Shown piece after piece: positions 36,315-48,100 of a stretch of 64,000 nucleotides of DNA (positions are counted from its first letter, which is position 1; each line of letters starts with the position of its first letter). The translations under genes and the position numbers were made by a program. The notes beneath the pieces are model-generated. The model saw nothing but the letters and a program-made list of their open reading frames with translations, was not told where the DNA came from and ran no database searches. Origin of the DNA: Adenophora triphylla var. japonica. Its lineage: Eukaryota > Streptophyta > Magnoliopsida > Asterales > Campanulaceae. The stretch covers positions 248,001 through 312,000 of the forward strand of contig JAFEMH010001473.1 of assembly GCA_022495995.1 (NCBI GenBank). The letters run 5' to 3'.

Positions 36315-36471
36315 AGTGGTCCGTACAGTCAACTTTGCAAAGTAAGAATGGTCCGTACGGACACTTACTTCAACATACCAAAATGATGAAAAAATCCCTT
36401 TAAATCCACAATATTTCCTTAAATCCAGGAAAACCAAAAAATTGTAATTACACAATGGTCCGTACGGACCA
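36315..36471 (+). promoter_or_regulatory. U3 palindrome cassette, TGGTCCGTACGGACCA type
   Basis: Three modules: a degenerate one at 36315, TGGTCCGTACGGACA at 36349 and the perfect 16-mer TGGTCCGTACGGACCA at 36456-36471, only 20 bp before the TATA box. The arms contain GTGGTCC-like half-sites. Confidence 0.78.
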
Positions 36472-36639
36472 CTTTGCAATTTTTTGGGGCCTATAAATAG
36501 AGGGCTCCCACTCTCATTTCATTCACACCTCAACTCTCTCCTCTCTTCCCCCAGCCTTCAGGCACACTCCCAAGGCGTCCTGGCCTCTTCCGGTCATTCC
36601 CGAGGCTTCCCGAGCCTTCCCGAGGTGCTTCGAAGTCCT

Positions 36640-36905
36640 CCTAAAGCGATTCCGGTCGAATCCCGGCCCTTACCTAGGCATCTCGAGGCATCCCATAGCA
36701 TCCCGAAAGCTCTGCCGACACATATCGGTCCATCCTGAGCCATCCCAAAGCATTTCGAAGCCATCCCAAAGCATCCCAAAGCTCTGTCGGCCCATACTGG
36801 TCCATCCCGAAGCTCTGTCGGCACATATCGGTCCATCCCGAAGCATCCCGAAACTCTGCCAGCACATACCGGTCCATCCCGAGGCAATCCTGGTCCGTCC
36901 TAATC
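36640..36905 (+). repeat. Degenerate tandem repeats in LTR Y
   Basis: Words such as catcccgaagc, ctctgtcggcacata and cggtccatcccga recur five or more times with variable spacing. Long antisense frames rich in Cys, Gly and Trp here are artefacts of the repeat. Confidence 0.8.
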
Positions 36906-37756
36906 AACCCCCCGACGTCCCAAAACCCTATTCACACTCAATCAAACACATTCCCCCGCGGAAGATAGACGCAAACCAACATTGGTAAGGCCTCCTTCCA
37001 AACCTCATTTAATTACTTTAATTTAAATATTTCTGTTTAAATACAAGCATCATCTACAATGTAGGCATCATATACAAATTCATTTTTAAAAGCACACACA
37101 CACAACATTTAAAGAAAGAAGGGTATCAAAAGACTCGTGTATACGAGGCGACTCGGGTGAGCTCAAATATCTCTTCCTGAGGCATAACCTGACCTCCAAA
37201 CTCAAAAATCTCATAACACAACAAAAAAAAACAAACACAAAGCCTTTTCTCAATGTTTTGGGCACAATCAAAACGGCGTGGCGACTCTAAAATGAAAAGA
37301 CAGCACGGCCACACAGCGCGAGATGACCGTCCGGCCACGAATCGGGTAATTTTAGGTGGTTAGACTTGCATGATCTAGGATTTAATCGAATTGTTCTTGT
37401 TTTCTGTAAAATTTCATCAAATTTCAAATTTTAACTGATGTCTCGCACGAGACAACCTCTTTGTCTCGTGCGAGATAAGCTCTTCAGTTTGATTTTCTGG
37501 GTTTTCTTGTTCTATGGCGGAGTCCGAAAAATTCGATTTGAATACCTAAGGGTGGTCTCAGAAATCAGTTTGTGCAGAGTTTCTTCATCATATGACCTCC
37601 TATTGATGAGAATCTCATCATCAATCATAAATTTTCTTGTGCTAACTCTCTTTTGCAGGAAATTATTGATTGAATTATTGTATAATGAATGTTTGCAATT
37701 GGTTTTTTGATTAAATATCGGTCATTAGTTGGCTCGGGAATTGTAATTAAGTTTTA

Positions 37757-37758
37757 AT

Positions 37759-37816
<58 letters not shown>
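37757..37816 (+). repeat. (CT)n microsatellite
   Basis: Nearly uninterrupted TCTC tract. It corresponds to a much shorter tract at 33010-33029 in the sister copy, so it expanded after the two diverged. Confidence 0.92.
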
Positions 37817-37818
<2 letters not shown>

Positions 37819-38765
37819 TTACTTGTAACTACGTTGGCATGAGTCTTCCTGAATTAAGGGAAATGTAGGCAACAATTTGGTGCGACCATTGTTTGTTTTT
37901 CTTTTGATTTCACAAAAGAAAATCTCTCTATTTTCTATATCACCTAGATTGACTCTCACACAAGAGCACTCATAATATAACAGTCATTGCACTACATTAC
38001 CCTTTTTAACCCGGGCTCCCACACTAAGGACGGATGTCGGTCACCTATGTCGTCGGTCTCTCTGAAGCTGGTGCACCCCACTCCGCGTTTCGCTCCTATA
38101 CGAATGTTATATTGCGGGGAGCCTAAGCCTTTGAGCTTGCATAAACCTCATGCATCATGATAGGCGTCTTATGATACCCCTTTGACCGATCAGTTTGACA
38201 TCCCTTTACATCTTTGACCAAAAGAAAGTTATTTGCAATTTATCATATGAAGGAACCTAAGAATGTCCATTCAAAATGTCCCTATGAATGTCCCTTCAGA
38301 TTTGTCCCTAATGAGAAAAATTCCTTCATATTGGTTCCTTACATGCAACCTTGTTTTACAAAGAATGAAGTGATCACTAGGTCGTTAGGTTTGGTTTTGA
38401 ATGGTGGATTCCGATGAGAATGTGGGACCTTTGTCCAAAATTGTCCGTTTTGGGGAGTTCAATACATGTGAAATACAAAGGGCTCACATTCTAGGGTGAC
38501 GAATCCACTATTCCAGGATTTAGGTAGAAACCCCAAAATAGATTTTTCGTCCGATCAAAAAGAGGATTAAAATTAAATGGTTCTTCTGTGGTGGTTGTCT
38601 CGTGCGAGACAACGCGAGACACGTGTCTTGATTATGTGTGTTTTAGCAAAACCCTTTGGACTTCACTCAATCGACTTGTTGGGACTCAATCAAATTTTAA
38701 CACAATTGCTACACATCTAGGTCCGTCGTTGAATCAACTAATTTGTTCAAGACTCTCCCAACATA

Positions 38766-39960
38766 ATGTCCACCAACGCTATCATGAAGGCAATGCAAGA
38801 CCTAGAAGAACAAAAGGCTCAGTATGAGGAGATGATGAAAAACCAAGCTGAAGAACTGATAACCAAATTCATGTTTGAAAGGAGAACCAAAGCTGAGGAA
38901 ATGTCAGCTATGGTCGATGAGCTCCACTCAATGAAGCTTAAAATAGCCGAAATCACATATAAGAAGAGAAAATTGACATCTCCTCCGAAGAGGAGGTGTT
39001 TTACACCAAAACGACTAAGAAGACCCGAAAGTCTACTATATGATCAAGTTCCTCATCTTCCTCGTCCAATGATGAGTATCAAGCATCCAAGAAAGAGGGT
39101 AAGGGAGAAACCAAGAAAGCAAGTGAGCCTATCACTATGGATGTTCTAGAAAAGAAACTCGCCTCCATTGACGCAACCAAAATTTCCTCGAGCATGATGG
39201 ACTTAGACACACTTTGTCAATCCATCTCTAAACTACCTCGCAAGCATAAGACGCCCGACATTGCCAAGTTCAATGGCACCATTTATCCCAAAGCTCATAT
39301 TGAAATCTACATTTGGTCCATGCTCTCAATTGGAGTTGATGATCATATGCTAGTCCAATTCATTCCTCAAAGTCTGGGAGGTGTTTCAAAGGATTGGTAC
39401 ATAACACTTCCTTTACTCACTAGAATTGATTGGTCACTTGCATGTAGAACTTTTTAGAAACAGTTTGAAAAAAACTCTACATATCGTCCTACTAGGAGGG
39501 ATCTAGAACAAACCAAGAAATATCATCATGAATCATTCACTGATTTTGCTAGAAGGTAGAGGGCCAAGCTTACAAAAATCGCCGATAGGTCAAGCCTTGA
39601 AGAACAAGTTCACATTTTCCTTAATGCCTTCATGAGAAATTCCAAGAAAAGCTAGTGCGATAATTACTTCCCTAGCTTTATTGAGCTCCACAAATCCGGA
39701 ATTCGGATTGACGACCTCAGCAAAAACAAGAAAAAAATCAAGAGGGATAATGGTTTTCGCTACAATAAAGGGTCTTCCTCTTCCAACAGTAAGGATGCTT
39801 CAGTCAATACCAACCATCCCGTAATTGGGAAGTATTCTGTTGCACCTCCTACTCAGAAAAAGAAGAATGATAGACACTATGACAAGCTTGAGGGAATCAC
39901 ATAGGAAAGCCTCTTTGATGTTCTCGTAGGAGAAGGAAATATCAAACCAAGAGAGGGTGG
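38766..39960 (+). pseudogene. Family X gag, second copy
   Basis: ATG at 38766 starts MSTNAIMKAMQDLEEQKAQY, a coiled-coil-like N-terminus. A frameshift near 39140 leads to the gag core SISKLPRKHKTPDIAKFNGT, IYPKAHIEIYIWSML and, after a stop at 39455, RPTRRDLEQTKKYHHESFTDFARR. The linker to protease (DKLEGITxESLFDVLVGEGN) is present here but not in the first copy. Several stops. Truncated by the Copia LTR at 39961. Confidence 0.85.
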
Positions 39961-40503
39961 TGTTGGGTTTTGGGGTTACATGCGCAGCGGAAGATTTACA
40001 TAATTCACAAAACCCTAGCCATGAATCCGTCTAACATGAAGAGATTAAAACTATGAACATAGATTTACTAACATTGATTGTGAATTTGTCTTCAGTACAC
40101 GATTCGTAATTCACCTTTGAGTCGTAGACGAAACTTTGATCTTCTTCCTTGTTCTTCCTTTTGATGAATCAACAATGCTAGGCCTTCAAGCTTTAGGTGA
40201 TAAAGCAATCACCCTCTATCTGTAATCCACACGCGAATGAACCAAGGTCGAATCTTGTTGGATTGCTAGATGATCCTGGATTGTTGAAACACTTTTCAAC
40301 AATCTATGACTAATATGGAATTGAATCTTGGGTGTTTTGATCATTGATTTGTAATCAAAATCAAGAGATTTGTGTTTCTCAAGCCCTCAAATTCGTGTGT
40401 CTTGGCTGGGGAGAAGGAGGCTATTTATATTTTATAAATATCCCTAACAGTTAGGGAGAAGAGCCCTAATCCAAAGCCAAAACGGATCTGCTGATGCCGC
40501 TAT
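39961..40503 (-). repeat. Copia LTR fragment
   Basis: Begins TGTTGGGTTTTGGGGTTAC and follows the Copia LTR through the stem-loop (40279-40304) and TATA region, then stops just before the palindrome cassette, where the Gypsy LTR Z starts. The missing half was not found downstream. Confidence 0.85.
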
Positions 40504-40673
40504 TGTAAGTACCCCAATTCGGACCACTCACTATCCTAGCATACGAAAAAAACCAAGGGCGAACTTCCGGAGGTCATAACTCTTTCATACGAACTCTGAT
40601 TAAGACGTACCATATATGATTGGAAAGCTCTCGACGAGAACTAGCTTGCAATCACAAAAAAATAGCCATTTGA

Positions 40674-40898
40674 CAAAGTGGTCTGCGCGGACCACTTTGC
40701 AGGTTGAAAATAATGATAAAAAACAGAAGGAATTTTCTGGAATTAAAAAAAATAGTCAGCCTGCAAAAGTGTCCGCGCGGACCACTTTGCAGGGTGAAAA
40801 TAATCATGAAAAAATCCCCTTAAAGTCCACAAGATTCCCTCAAATCCAGGAAAATCAAAAAATTGGTTTTGCAGAAGTGTCCACGCGGACCATATTGC
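40674..40898 (+). promoter_or_regulatory. U3 palindrome cassette, GTGGTCCGCGCGGACCAC type
   Basis: Three modules of 26-28 bp at 40674-40699, 40763-40790 and 40871-40898. Each pairs an aaagtg..gtcc arm with ggaccactttgc around CGCG or CACG. The last ends 15 bp before the TATA box. The core differs from LTR Y (CGCG rather than TA). Confidence 0.8.
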
Positions 40899-41207
40899 AA
40901 TTTTTCTAGGTCTATAAATAGAGGGCTCACCCTCTCTTTTTCTAAACACCTCCCTTCTCTCCTCCATCCCCCCAGCAAGCTGGGACAAGTCTAAGGCATC
41001 TCGAGCCCCTCCGGCCCTTCTCGAGGCCTCCCGAGGTGCTCCGAAGCCCTCCCGAAGCCCTGCCGAGCCATCCCAAGACGTTCTCGAGCCATCCCAAGGC
41101 GCTCCCGAAGCATCCCGAAGCCCTGCCGGTCCATCCCGAGCCATCCCGAGCCATTTTGAGCCATTTCGAGGCAACCAGAAGCCTTGCCGCTCCATACAGA
41201 GCAATTC

Positions 41208-41385
41208 GGAGGCACGCCGAACCTCTGCCCGAATAGACCTAGCCATCCCGAGGCACGCCGAACCTCTGCCCGAATACACCTAGCCATCCCGAGGCACGCC
41301 GAACCTCTACCCGAATACACCTAGCCATCCCGAGGAGCGCCGAACCTCTGCCCGCACATACCTAGCCATCCCAACGCACGTCGAA
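41208..41385 (+). repeat. 41-bp tandem repeat in LTR Z
   Basis: acctctgccc recurs at 41221, 41262, 41303 and 41344, exactly 41 bp apart. Units read gaggcacgccgaacctctgc, then ccgaatacacctagccatcc. Confidence 0.92.
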
Positions 41386-41794
41386 GCTCTGATTGTCCAT
41401 CCCGAGCTTTCCGAAAGCATCCCGAAACTCTGCCGGCATATACCGGTCTACCCCGAGGCAATCCCGGTTCGTTCCGGAACACTATTCACACTCGATCAAA
41501 CACATTCCCCAGCGGAAGATAGACACGAACCAACATTGGTAAGGCCTCCTTCCCAATCTATTTGAAATAATTTCAATATTTAAATACATAGCATACAATG
41601 TAGACATCCTTCTCAGAATGCATTTTTAAAAAGGCACATACACACACACACAACTTTTAAAGAAAGAGGGGTATCGAAAGACTCTTGTATATGAGGCGTA
41701 ATCAAAATGGCGTGGTGACTCTCCGAGAAAAACGCAGCACGGCCTCGACAGCGCGAGATGTCCGGTCCGCGCGCCGGATCCGGGTAATTTCAGT

Positions 41795-41812
41795 TGGCGA
41801 CTCCGCTGGGGA
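41795..41812 (+). other. Primer binding site, Arg tRNA
   Basis: TGGCGACTCCGCTGGGGA differs by one base from the complement of a plant Arg tRNA 3' end. Confidence 0.85.
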
Positions 41813-43054
41813 TTTTTGTTTTAAAAAAAACTTTTAAACAAAAAAAAACAGAATTTTAAAATAATGATGAGGGTCAAACTTTCATTTTAACCCTTTCTTT
41901 AACTATTGTGTGTATATGCATGTGCTTTACTTTTTTTTTGCTTATCAAAAAAAAAAGCATCATAATACATCTGTGTACATACATTTAAAAATTCTGCGAA
42001 ACTTTCTGTTTTCCTCAGAAAAAGAATTTTAGTGACGGCACACTACGCGCACTCTTATCCTGTATACTGCACACTACAACCCCAAACCCGAGATGGTCTA
42101 AGATGCAGTTTGATTGGTGTTCCTATGCCTTTCGAGCGCGCACGGGATCATTCCAAACTTCCCATCCTAGCCAGTGTCAACCATGCACGCTTGCGTCATA
42201 CTCTATCCAGTCTCGGTTGGTTTTTGACCCAGTCCGTGTCATAAAGCCTGGATACATATCCCATGCTGGCCATTATCTGAGTCAAAGCCCAGAAATCGAG
42301 ATCCCTTGCGCAAGCAAAGCGATGAAAGGTCATGCTAAAATCTTGACCTGATCTTGATTTCCAAAGCTACACCCAGACAATGCTCCGTCCCGGATATACA
42401 TCCATGCCCACATGACACCATGTCATCAAGCCTTTAATGCGTCATCCATGACAATATGACCTAGCCAAAACCTAACGTCATAGATCACTTGCGTAAGCAA
42501 GGTAAAGAGAGGTCATGCCGAACTCTTGACCCGATCTTGCCTCAGGTACTGGCTACGTTCACTATTTACATGGCAGACACATTAAAATGAATATGATAGG
42601 CTCGGTCCTTAAGTTTGTTTTTCTTTTGGCCAGTGGAAACCGCTTGCCCTATAGGACCCTCGCGCGGGGCTGTCCACCTTGGGAGGTCAAAATATAGGTG
42701 CAAAATGAGGGGCTTATAGCCGCAGTGATGGTTTCCACTGACCCAGGATCTAGAATAGTTGCGAAAAAGAAGAGCAATCTTTTCCAACCAATCTAGGATT
42801 CTGAGAAAACACGTTTTAAGTAAATTAAATCAACAAAAAAAAACAAAAAAGAGAATAAAAAAGGGAAACTGCATATCGCATGAGCTTTCTCCCCTTTATC
42901 CAAAAGAGGCCTTCCCAAGTCTAAACCTCACCCTTCACCCCCTCCAGTAAACCGAGAGTGGTTGAGAGTACCCGGGTGCCGTCTTTTCAGTATCGAAGTC
43001 ACAAGGTCCGACAGCCCTTTCGGTTCAGCGGTCTGAACAGTCCGTTACTCTCCC
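41813..43054 (+). other. Leader of plus-strand Gypsy Z
   Basis: Non-coding leader. Several blocks (for example about 42030-42300 and 42700-42800) are found inverted in the leader of the convergent minus element (about 51240-52040). Confidence 0.7.
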
Positions 43055-44875
43055 ATGGCAGGGTCGACAGATAACAGTGAGGGAAATGGAACCCCGCCAC
43101 TGAGAAACCTCCAGACAATGGAGGAGGTGCTGCAAGCCTTCGAAACTCTCAAGAAGCGCCAAGAAGAATAGCAAGCCTGGATCGTAGACACCATGCGCCA
43201 TCGCGGAACTGTCGTAGTTCCCCAACCTGATGGGACCTTCGTCCTCATAGAAGATGAAGAAATGCCTGCTCCCCCGCTTTCCCAAAGCTATCAACAGGTC
43301 CCTCCTCCACCAAGCTACGAAAACCAAGCAATGCAAAGTAGCTCCCGCTCAAAGCTTTACTCGAGCCTCAGTAAAGCAGCTCCGATCTGCCCGCCTCAGC
43401 ACAACCAGTTTCCCAGCTCTGCGCCACAAGCTCAATATCACCAGCACACATATGGGCCCGCTCCCCCAGATCCCAATGTATCTCAGTATCCCCCAGGATT
43501 CAATCCTTTGCCTCTATATGAGCCTCGCACCCATAATCTGAAATCCCAATGTCTGCCTGGGGCAGACATCCCAAGAGGATATCCAGACGTTTCAAACCTA
43601 CCACCCGCTGGACTGCCACTTGGGGCTAACGAAACATTTCCCCAGCTCCCAAACACAACCCTTAGCGGTCCGGGCAATCACGCCCTTGGTTCCAATTTCA
43701 AAAATCAAGGGTACGGGATGGTATACACTTAACTACCTCCACAGGACTCCCGAATGGCGATCCCATTAGCCAATCTACCTCCGTCTTCGGTTTCCATCCC
43801 AGAAAATGGTAGCCTGCCTCTGCCTACTGACCCTCACATGGCTTGGTTGGTCGAACAAATGAAGGACATGCAAGGAAAATTGTCCAACTCTCAGATGGAC
43901 TCACTTATGCCCACAGACCCGAGCAAGGTTGTTCCTCTCCCTCCAAAATTCAGAATGCCGGAAATGGAAAAGTTCGATGGGACAGAATGCCCAAAGACCC
44001 ACATCGACACCTATCTCTTAGGAATGAGAGCCAAAGGGGACACCCCACAACAAATGGCGGACCACTTCTAATAATTCCCTTAAATCCACGACGCTAAGGT
44101 GGTTCCTCAATGTAAAGGCGAAAAATCGCTCCACCTGGGATCAAATCAGTGAGATCTTCCTGGAGAAGTATCGTGCCAACCTCAAATGGGAAACCAACCG
44201 CCATGATCTGCAAGCCACCGAACAAAAGGATGACGAGCCTGTGGGAGAATTTTATAAAAGATGGAATTGGAAACTAAGCGAGATAATGGATCCGCTTTCC
44301 AAAGAAGAGCAAATGGACATCTTCCATTCCTGCCTCAATCCATCTCTGAGGGCTCTGATTAGCCACCACTTCTTTCCCGACCTCCGTGCCATGGTCAACA
44401 CCGGGACCAAGTTTGAAAAGACGTTGAGCCTGCAAAAAGCAGCGGCCACTCCCGCTTCTTCCTACCGCTATCGGGATGCCCCACCATGTCCGACTCCTAT
44501 CCCAAGCAATGGAAAAGAAGCCACCGGAGTAGTTCACTACATTCAGAATGGAGTCCAAGGAAACTGCGACCAAGCGCCCCCAAGGAATAACAATCCTCCC
44601 CGGCCGCAGCGTTTTCAGCACTTCGACAACCTCAGAATGCCTCTAAGCCAAGTGTTCGAGACGTTGGTGAAGCAGAACATGCTCAACCCCCTTGAGAATT
44701 ATCAGCCGAGGAATCCTAACCCGAACATGGATATGAGCAAGCGGTGCGCTTTTCACAACTACCCCGGCCACACCACCGACAATTGCGTCATACTAAAAAA
44801 AGTGGTCTAGGGGCTAATTGAAGAAGGAAAGTTGGAACGCCCTCGAGGTCCCAACACAGTCGGAACATGGTAGCA
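43055..44875 (+). pseudogene. Gypsy Z gag, decayed
   Basis: ATG at 43055 (MAGSTDNSEGNGTPPLRNLQ). There are stops near 43169 and 43730, a frameshift between about 44070 and 44240, and TAG for Gln at 44808. Conserved blocks in order: VVPQPDGTFVLIEDEE; a Pro/Gln-rich linker with SQYPPGFNPLPLYEP; gag core FRMPEMEKFDGTECPKTHID; VGEFYKRWNWKLSEIMDPLS; LRALISHHFFPDLRAMV; and a CxFHNYPGHTTDNC zinc-finger-like tail followed by LIEEGKLERPRGPNTVG. The capsid-like gag of a Tat/Ogre-type Gypsy. Protease and pol are missing downstream. Confidence 0.88.
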
Positions 44876-45141
44876 TTCGGCATGGATAAGTCCTCTGTAC
44901 TCTCTCAAGCCCATCAAAAATGCCATTGAAGAACTGGGTTACCTTCTCATAACCCACAACCAGCAAAGAAGAAATGGTCCGGAAGCTTGGTCTAACCCCT
45001 CGTCTCTTAGAGTCTAGCTTCGAAAAAAACATCCCGAGTCTGTCATGTTTAAAGTATAAGTCTCTCAAGTCGTCTGACGGCCTTACGCCTGAATATTATG
45101 CGTTTGTAACAAAAACTGCGCTTCCTTAAGCTTTAAATAAA
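44876..45141 (+). other. Gypsy Z post-gag segment
   Basis: Reads like the end of a pol frame (LKPIKNAIEELGYLLITHNQ) followed by untranslated sequence with an aataaa-like word at about 45134. The jump from the gag tail to this segment implies an internal deletion. Confidence 0.45.
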
Positions 45142-48100
45142 AGTTTGACCTCTCTGAGTGTCCCCTCATTGCCACTTTAACAAATGATAAATTAACTAAT
45201 CAAAAATAGTTAATAATGATTCACTTGATAAAGACGCATACACATTAAATGAACAATACATTAAGCAAATCTTTATGCATGTTGTCAAACGAGAGGAAAA
45301 CTGGGCCCAAGCTGCTGAGAAGATTTTGACCAAAGTGAATTTGGGGACTGCTGAAGAGCCTACAGAGACGCAAATCGGAGAATTCTCCGTCGATACTTCG
45401 CCTAAAGATTATCGAGTCTTATTCTCCCCCCCTCTACACTCTAAAAAAAAAACACAAAAAATCACATAGTTAAACCTCGTAGGTTCTAGTACTTTTCTCA
45501 TTCAATCAAGTCCTCCTCGGACATTGTAATTAAGTCTTCAATTTTTCATACGCAAGTTTTCTTTCTTTTCTTGCTAGACTTGAGATATTATTTTGCACCC
45601 CACATTACATTTAATGAAAGGGTTTTGTTCTATATGATCACATGCATTGCTCAACAAATAATTTCCCAAAGGATTAATGCTTTGATTAATTGGTGTGAGA
45701 AAGTCAATCGATAGCTCCCCATACACCTTACCATACCCCACACAAAGGCCTCCATCAAGCCATACACTTTCCAAAATCACATCCCTACCATCACCTTGAT
45801 CAAGTCAACGACGACAACGACATCATTAATTAATTTCTCTCATGTCAACAACAAGCTAGGGCTTTTCCTTCCCCCTCATGTGAATCAAGCAAGTTCAAGC
45901 AGGGGCTTCAAAAAAAAAAAAAAGAATAAAAAAAGAGCCAAGGACCCAACACCGCTAGTCAGAAGCTCAATAGAGGAAGGCAAAGGCAAAAGCGCGTCAT
46001 AAGTCCCTAAGCGATATTCAAATTCTTCCTCTTCCCGTGAGAGCAATGATCAAGAAGCAATTGATTCATTGAGACTACCATCAAATACGACTTGTCAAGG
46101 AATCACCTCAAGGCCCGTGCCTCATCATTCATCCTTCCGAGCCTTTTTGCCAAAGGCCGCACAAATATTCATGCCCTTGCCCCAAAGCCAAAACACAGTT
46201 CGACCCCGAACTACGTCGACCTGAGCTCCTTGTCTTAAGGGGAACGTAGGCAACCAGAAATGGTCCGGTCATAAACACATACAAATCCATAAACCCGGTC
46301 TCACCGATGACCTCTCCTATATACAAGCCTCCTAACTCGACTCGATCCTTGATACCGGTTGACTTTCTCCTCATGATTAATCAAGCATATCAAGATTAAT
46401 TGTTGAATAGCCCGAACATCAACAAAGGGTTTTAAGCAAACATGTGATCATTATGAACAAATCAAGTTTTCAGATGTCTCGACAAGTCTTCTTTTTCTAC
46501 AAAATAGGAAAAATAGAGCTAAACACTAATTTTCTGTCAACAAGGGCTTCCATACACTTTTACAAGCTTTTCAGTTCTCATACTCTCTCAAAAGAGTCAA
46601 ACCAAAAAGCATGTTTTTTGTGCCCACATCAAATAAGGCATTCACACAAAAAGGGACCAGTTCCCACCTTTTCAAAAAAATAATATATACTCCCTTGCGA
46701 GTATACATTACAAGTCATTTCTTACACGTTTTTGGTTGACTGATTGAAAAAAAATATAAATAACACAAAGGTGTTGAAGAACATAACCAGCTAGATTGAA
46801 AACCCCAAACAGGGCAATTTAGGCAAAAATCAGGATTGCACCATTCTACCCCTTTTCCATCTCCCCTTCTCTCACAAAAGAAGGTCGAACTACGGAGACC
46901 TGAGCCCCTCAAGGGGAACGTAGGCAGCCTTCACTGGTTCGGTCTAAAGAATACAATAAACTCCAAAAATTGGATACCATCAAGGCTCGAACAGGAAGCA
47001 AGCAAGAGATTTTGCATCTCGACAAAGCTTTAAAAGTAAATAACAAATCATCACAGTTAAAACACTTCTTGATGAGTTCAAGCATGGTCTACTCTCGACC
47101 CAGAACATGCCAAAAGACAACTTAAAACATTTAACAATTAATGTGTCTGCAAATGACAATGAATGGATAATTAGAGTTTCAGAAGGTCATTCCGCGCCAC
47201 TCGCGCTTGTCCATTTGCCATTCTTCCCTTGCCCCCATTGAGTCTTCTTAATTTCGTTCCAAGGGAACTATTCTATCTCCCTCCGTCCTAGATCAGGAGT
47301 CCTCCCAGTCGGGTCAAGCAGTCCAGTCGCTCTCAGAGCTTCGTTCGTTCGTGCCTCGAGTCGGATCTCTTTCCTACGAGTTTGCAAAAGGAGACCTCTC
47401 TCTGCCAGTCTGTCGACTCTAGTCTCGTAGTCAAAACAAAGCGACTCCCGTGATATCTTGAGGGTTAACCCAAGCTTCTGCACTCCTAAGGTGGTAGCTG
47501 AAACGGCAATCTTGCCGTAGAATCGCCTCGCGCCTGCTCCCCAAAATCACTTGTCTGACGGCACGGGCCGGTTGCCACTGGGGCTGATAACTGTAAGTGA
47601 TGACGAGCCTTGAACTCTCTTGGCTAGGGCCTCATTCACCAAGATCAGGCAATCGTCGAGGGTAACTTTGGCATTGCAGAATCTGACAATAAGGACTGGA
47701 TCCTTGGCATCGTCGGGATACCTGGAGAAAATGATGTTGACAAAGTCATCGTCGGTTATGTGATCAGAAGGGTTCTTTGTCGTGTCAACCAGTTGTTTCC
47801 ACTCACTGGATAACTGTCTGTACTAGACATTGAGTTTGACAATTTCCATGGTATTAGAGCCCTCATCGTAGGTGACCTCGTCAGAACTGGTGCCATCCTC
47901 GAAACTGAGCATGTGTATGTAAGGGTCCTCTTGCGGATCTTCCGCGTCTTCCACTCCGGAGAGTCCTGATTCATCGCCGTCTGATGACAAATCTTCGATC
48001 AGAGATAGGGGGTTTGTATGCCTGTATCATTGCGATGCTCAGGGTTTCTTTCTAGTCTGAACCCAAATTTCAGAAATGACAGTTGAACTTGATGAACCTG

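Larger units (their letters stand above)
36122..37354 (+). repeat. Solo Gypsy LTR (type Y) in family X leader
   Basis: Begins TATAAGTACCCCAATTCGG and ends GGGTAATTTTA, matching the ends of the LTR at 40504. Flanks GGTAG (36117-36121) and GGTGG (37355-37359) agree at 4 of 5. TATA is at 36491-36500. Confidence 0.85.
36082..39960 (+). mobile_element. Second family X copy, internal part, split by solo LTR Y
   Basis: The primer site and leader (36085-36121) are interrupted by a solo LTR. The leader resumes at 37355 with ggttagacttgcatgatcta, as in the first copy at about 32607. It carries palindromes TGTCTCGCACGAGACA (37439-37454) and TTGTCTCGTGCGAGACAA (38595-38612), a long (CT)n tract, the CTACG hairpin (37829) and gag. 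It is cut at 39961 by a Copia LTR. The protease-RT-RNase H piece at 55509-57314 may be its continuation, but this is not proven. Confidence 0.75.
40504..41792 (+). repeat. Gypsy LTR Z (5' LTR of plus-strand element)
   Basis: TGTAAGTACCCCAATTCGGA at the start and GGGTAATTTCA at the end. TATA (tataaata) is at 40913-40920. It is followed by an Arg-type primer site at 41795. Closely related to solo LTR Y. Confidence 0.9.

Noticed and set aside
36594..36907. Cys/Gly/Trp-rich antisense frames
   Set aside because: Shadows of degenerate LTR repeats, present in three frames at once.
40942..41320. Antisense frames in LTR Z resembling a repetitive protein
   Set aside because: Produced by the 41-bp repeat and flanking LTR sequence; no start context or domain.
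45574..45780. Minus-strand open frame identical at 57745-57951
   Set aside because: Conserved only because segment S is duplicated; no recognisable protein or codon bias.
46129..46374. Minus-strand open frame, repeated at 58287-58532
   Set aside because: The opposite strand carries the conserved CTACG hairpin block; duplication of the whole segment explains why the frame is present twice.
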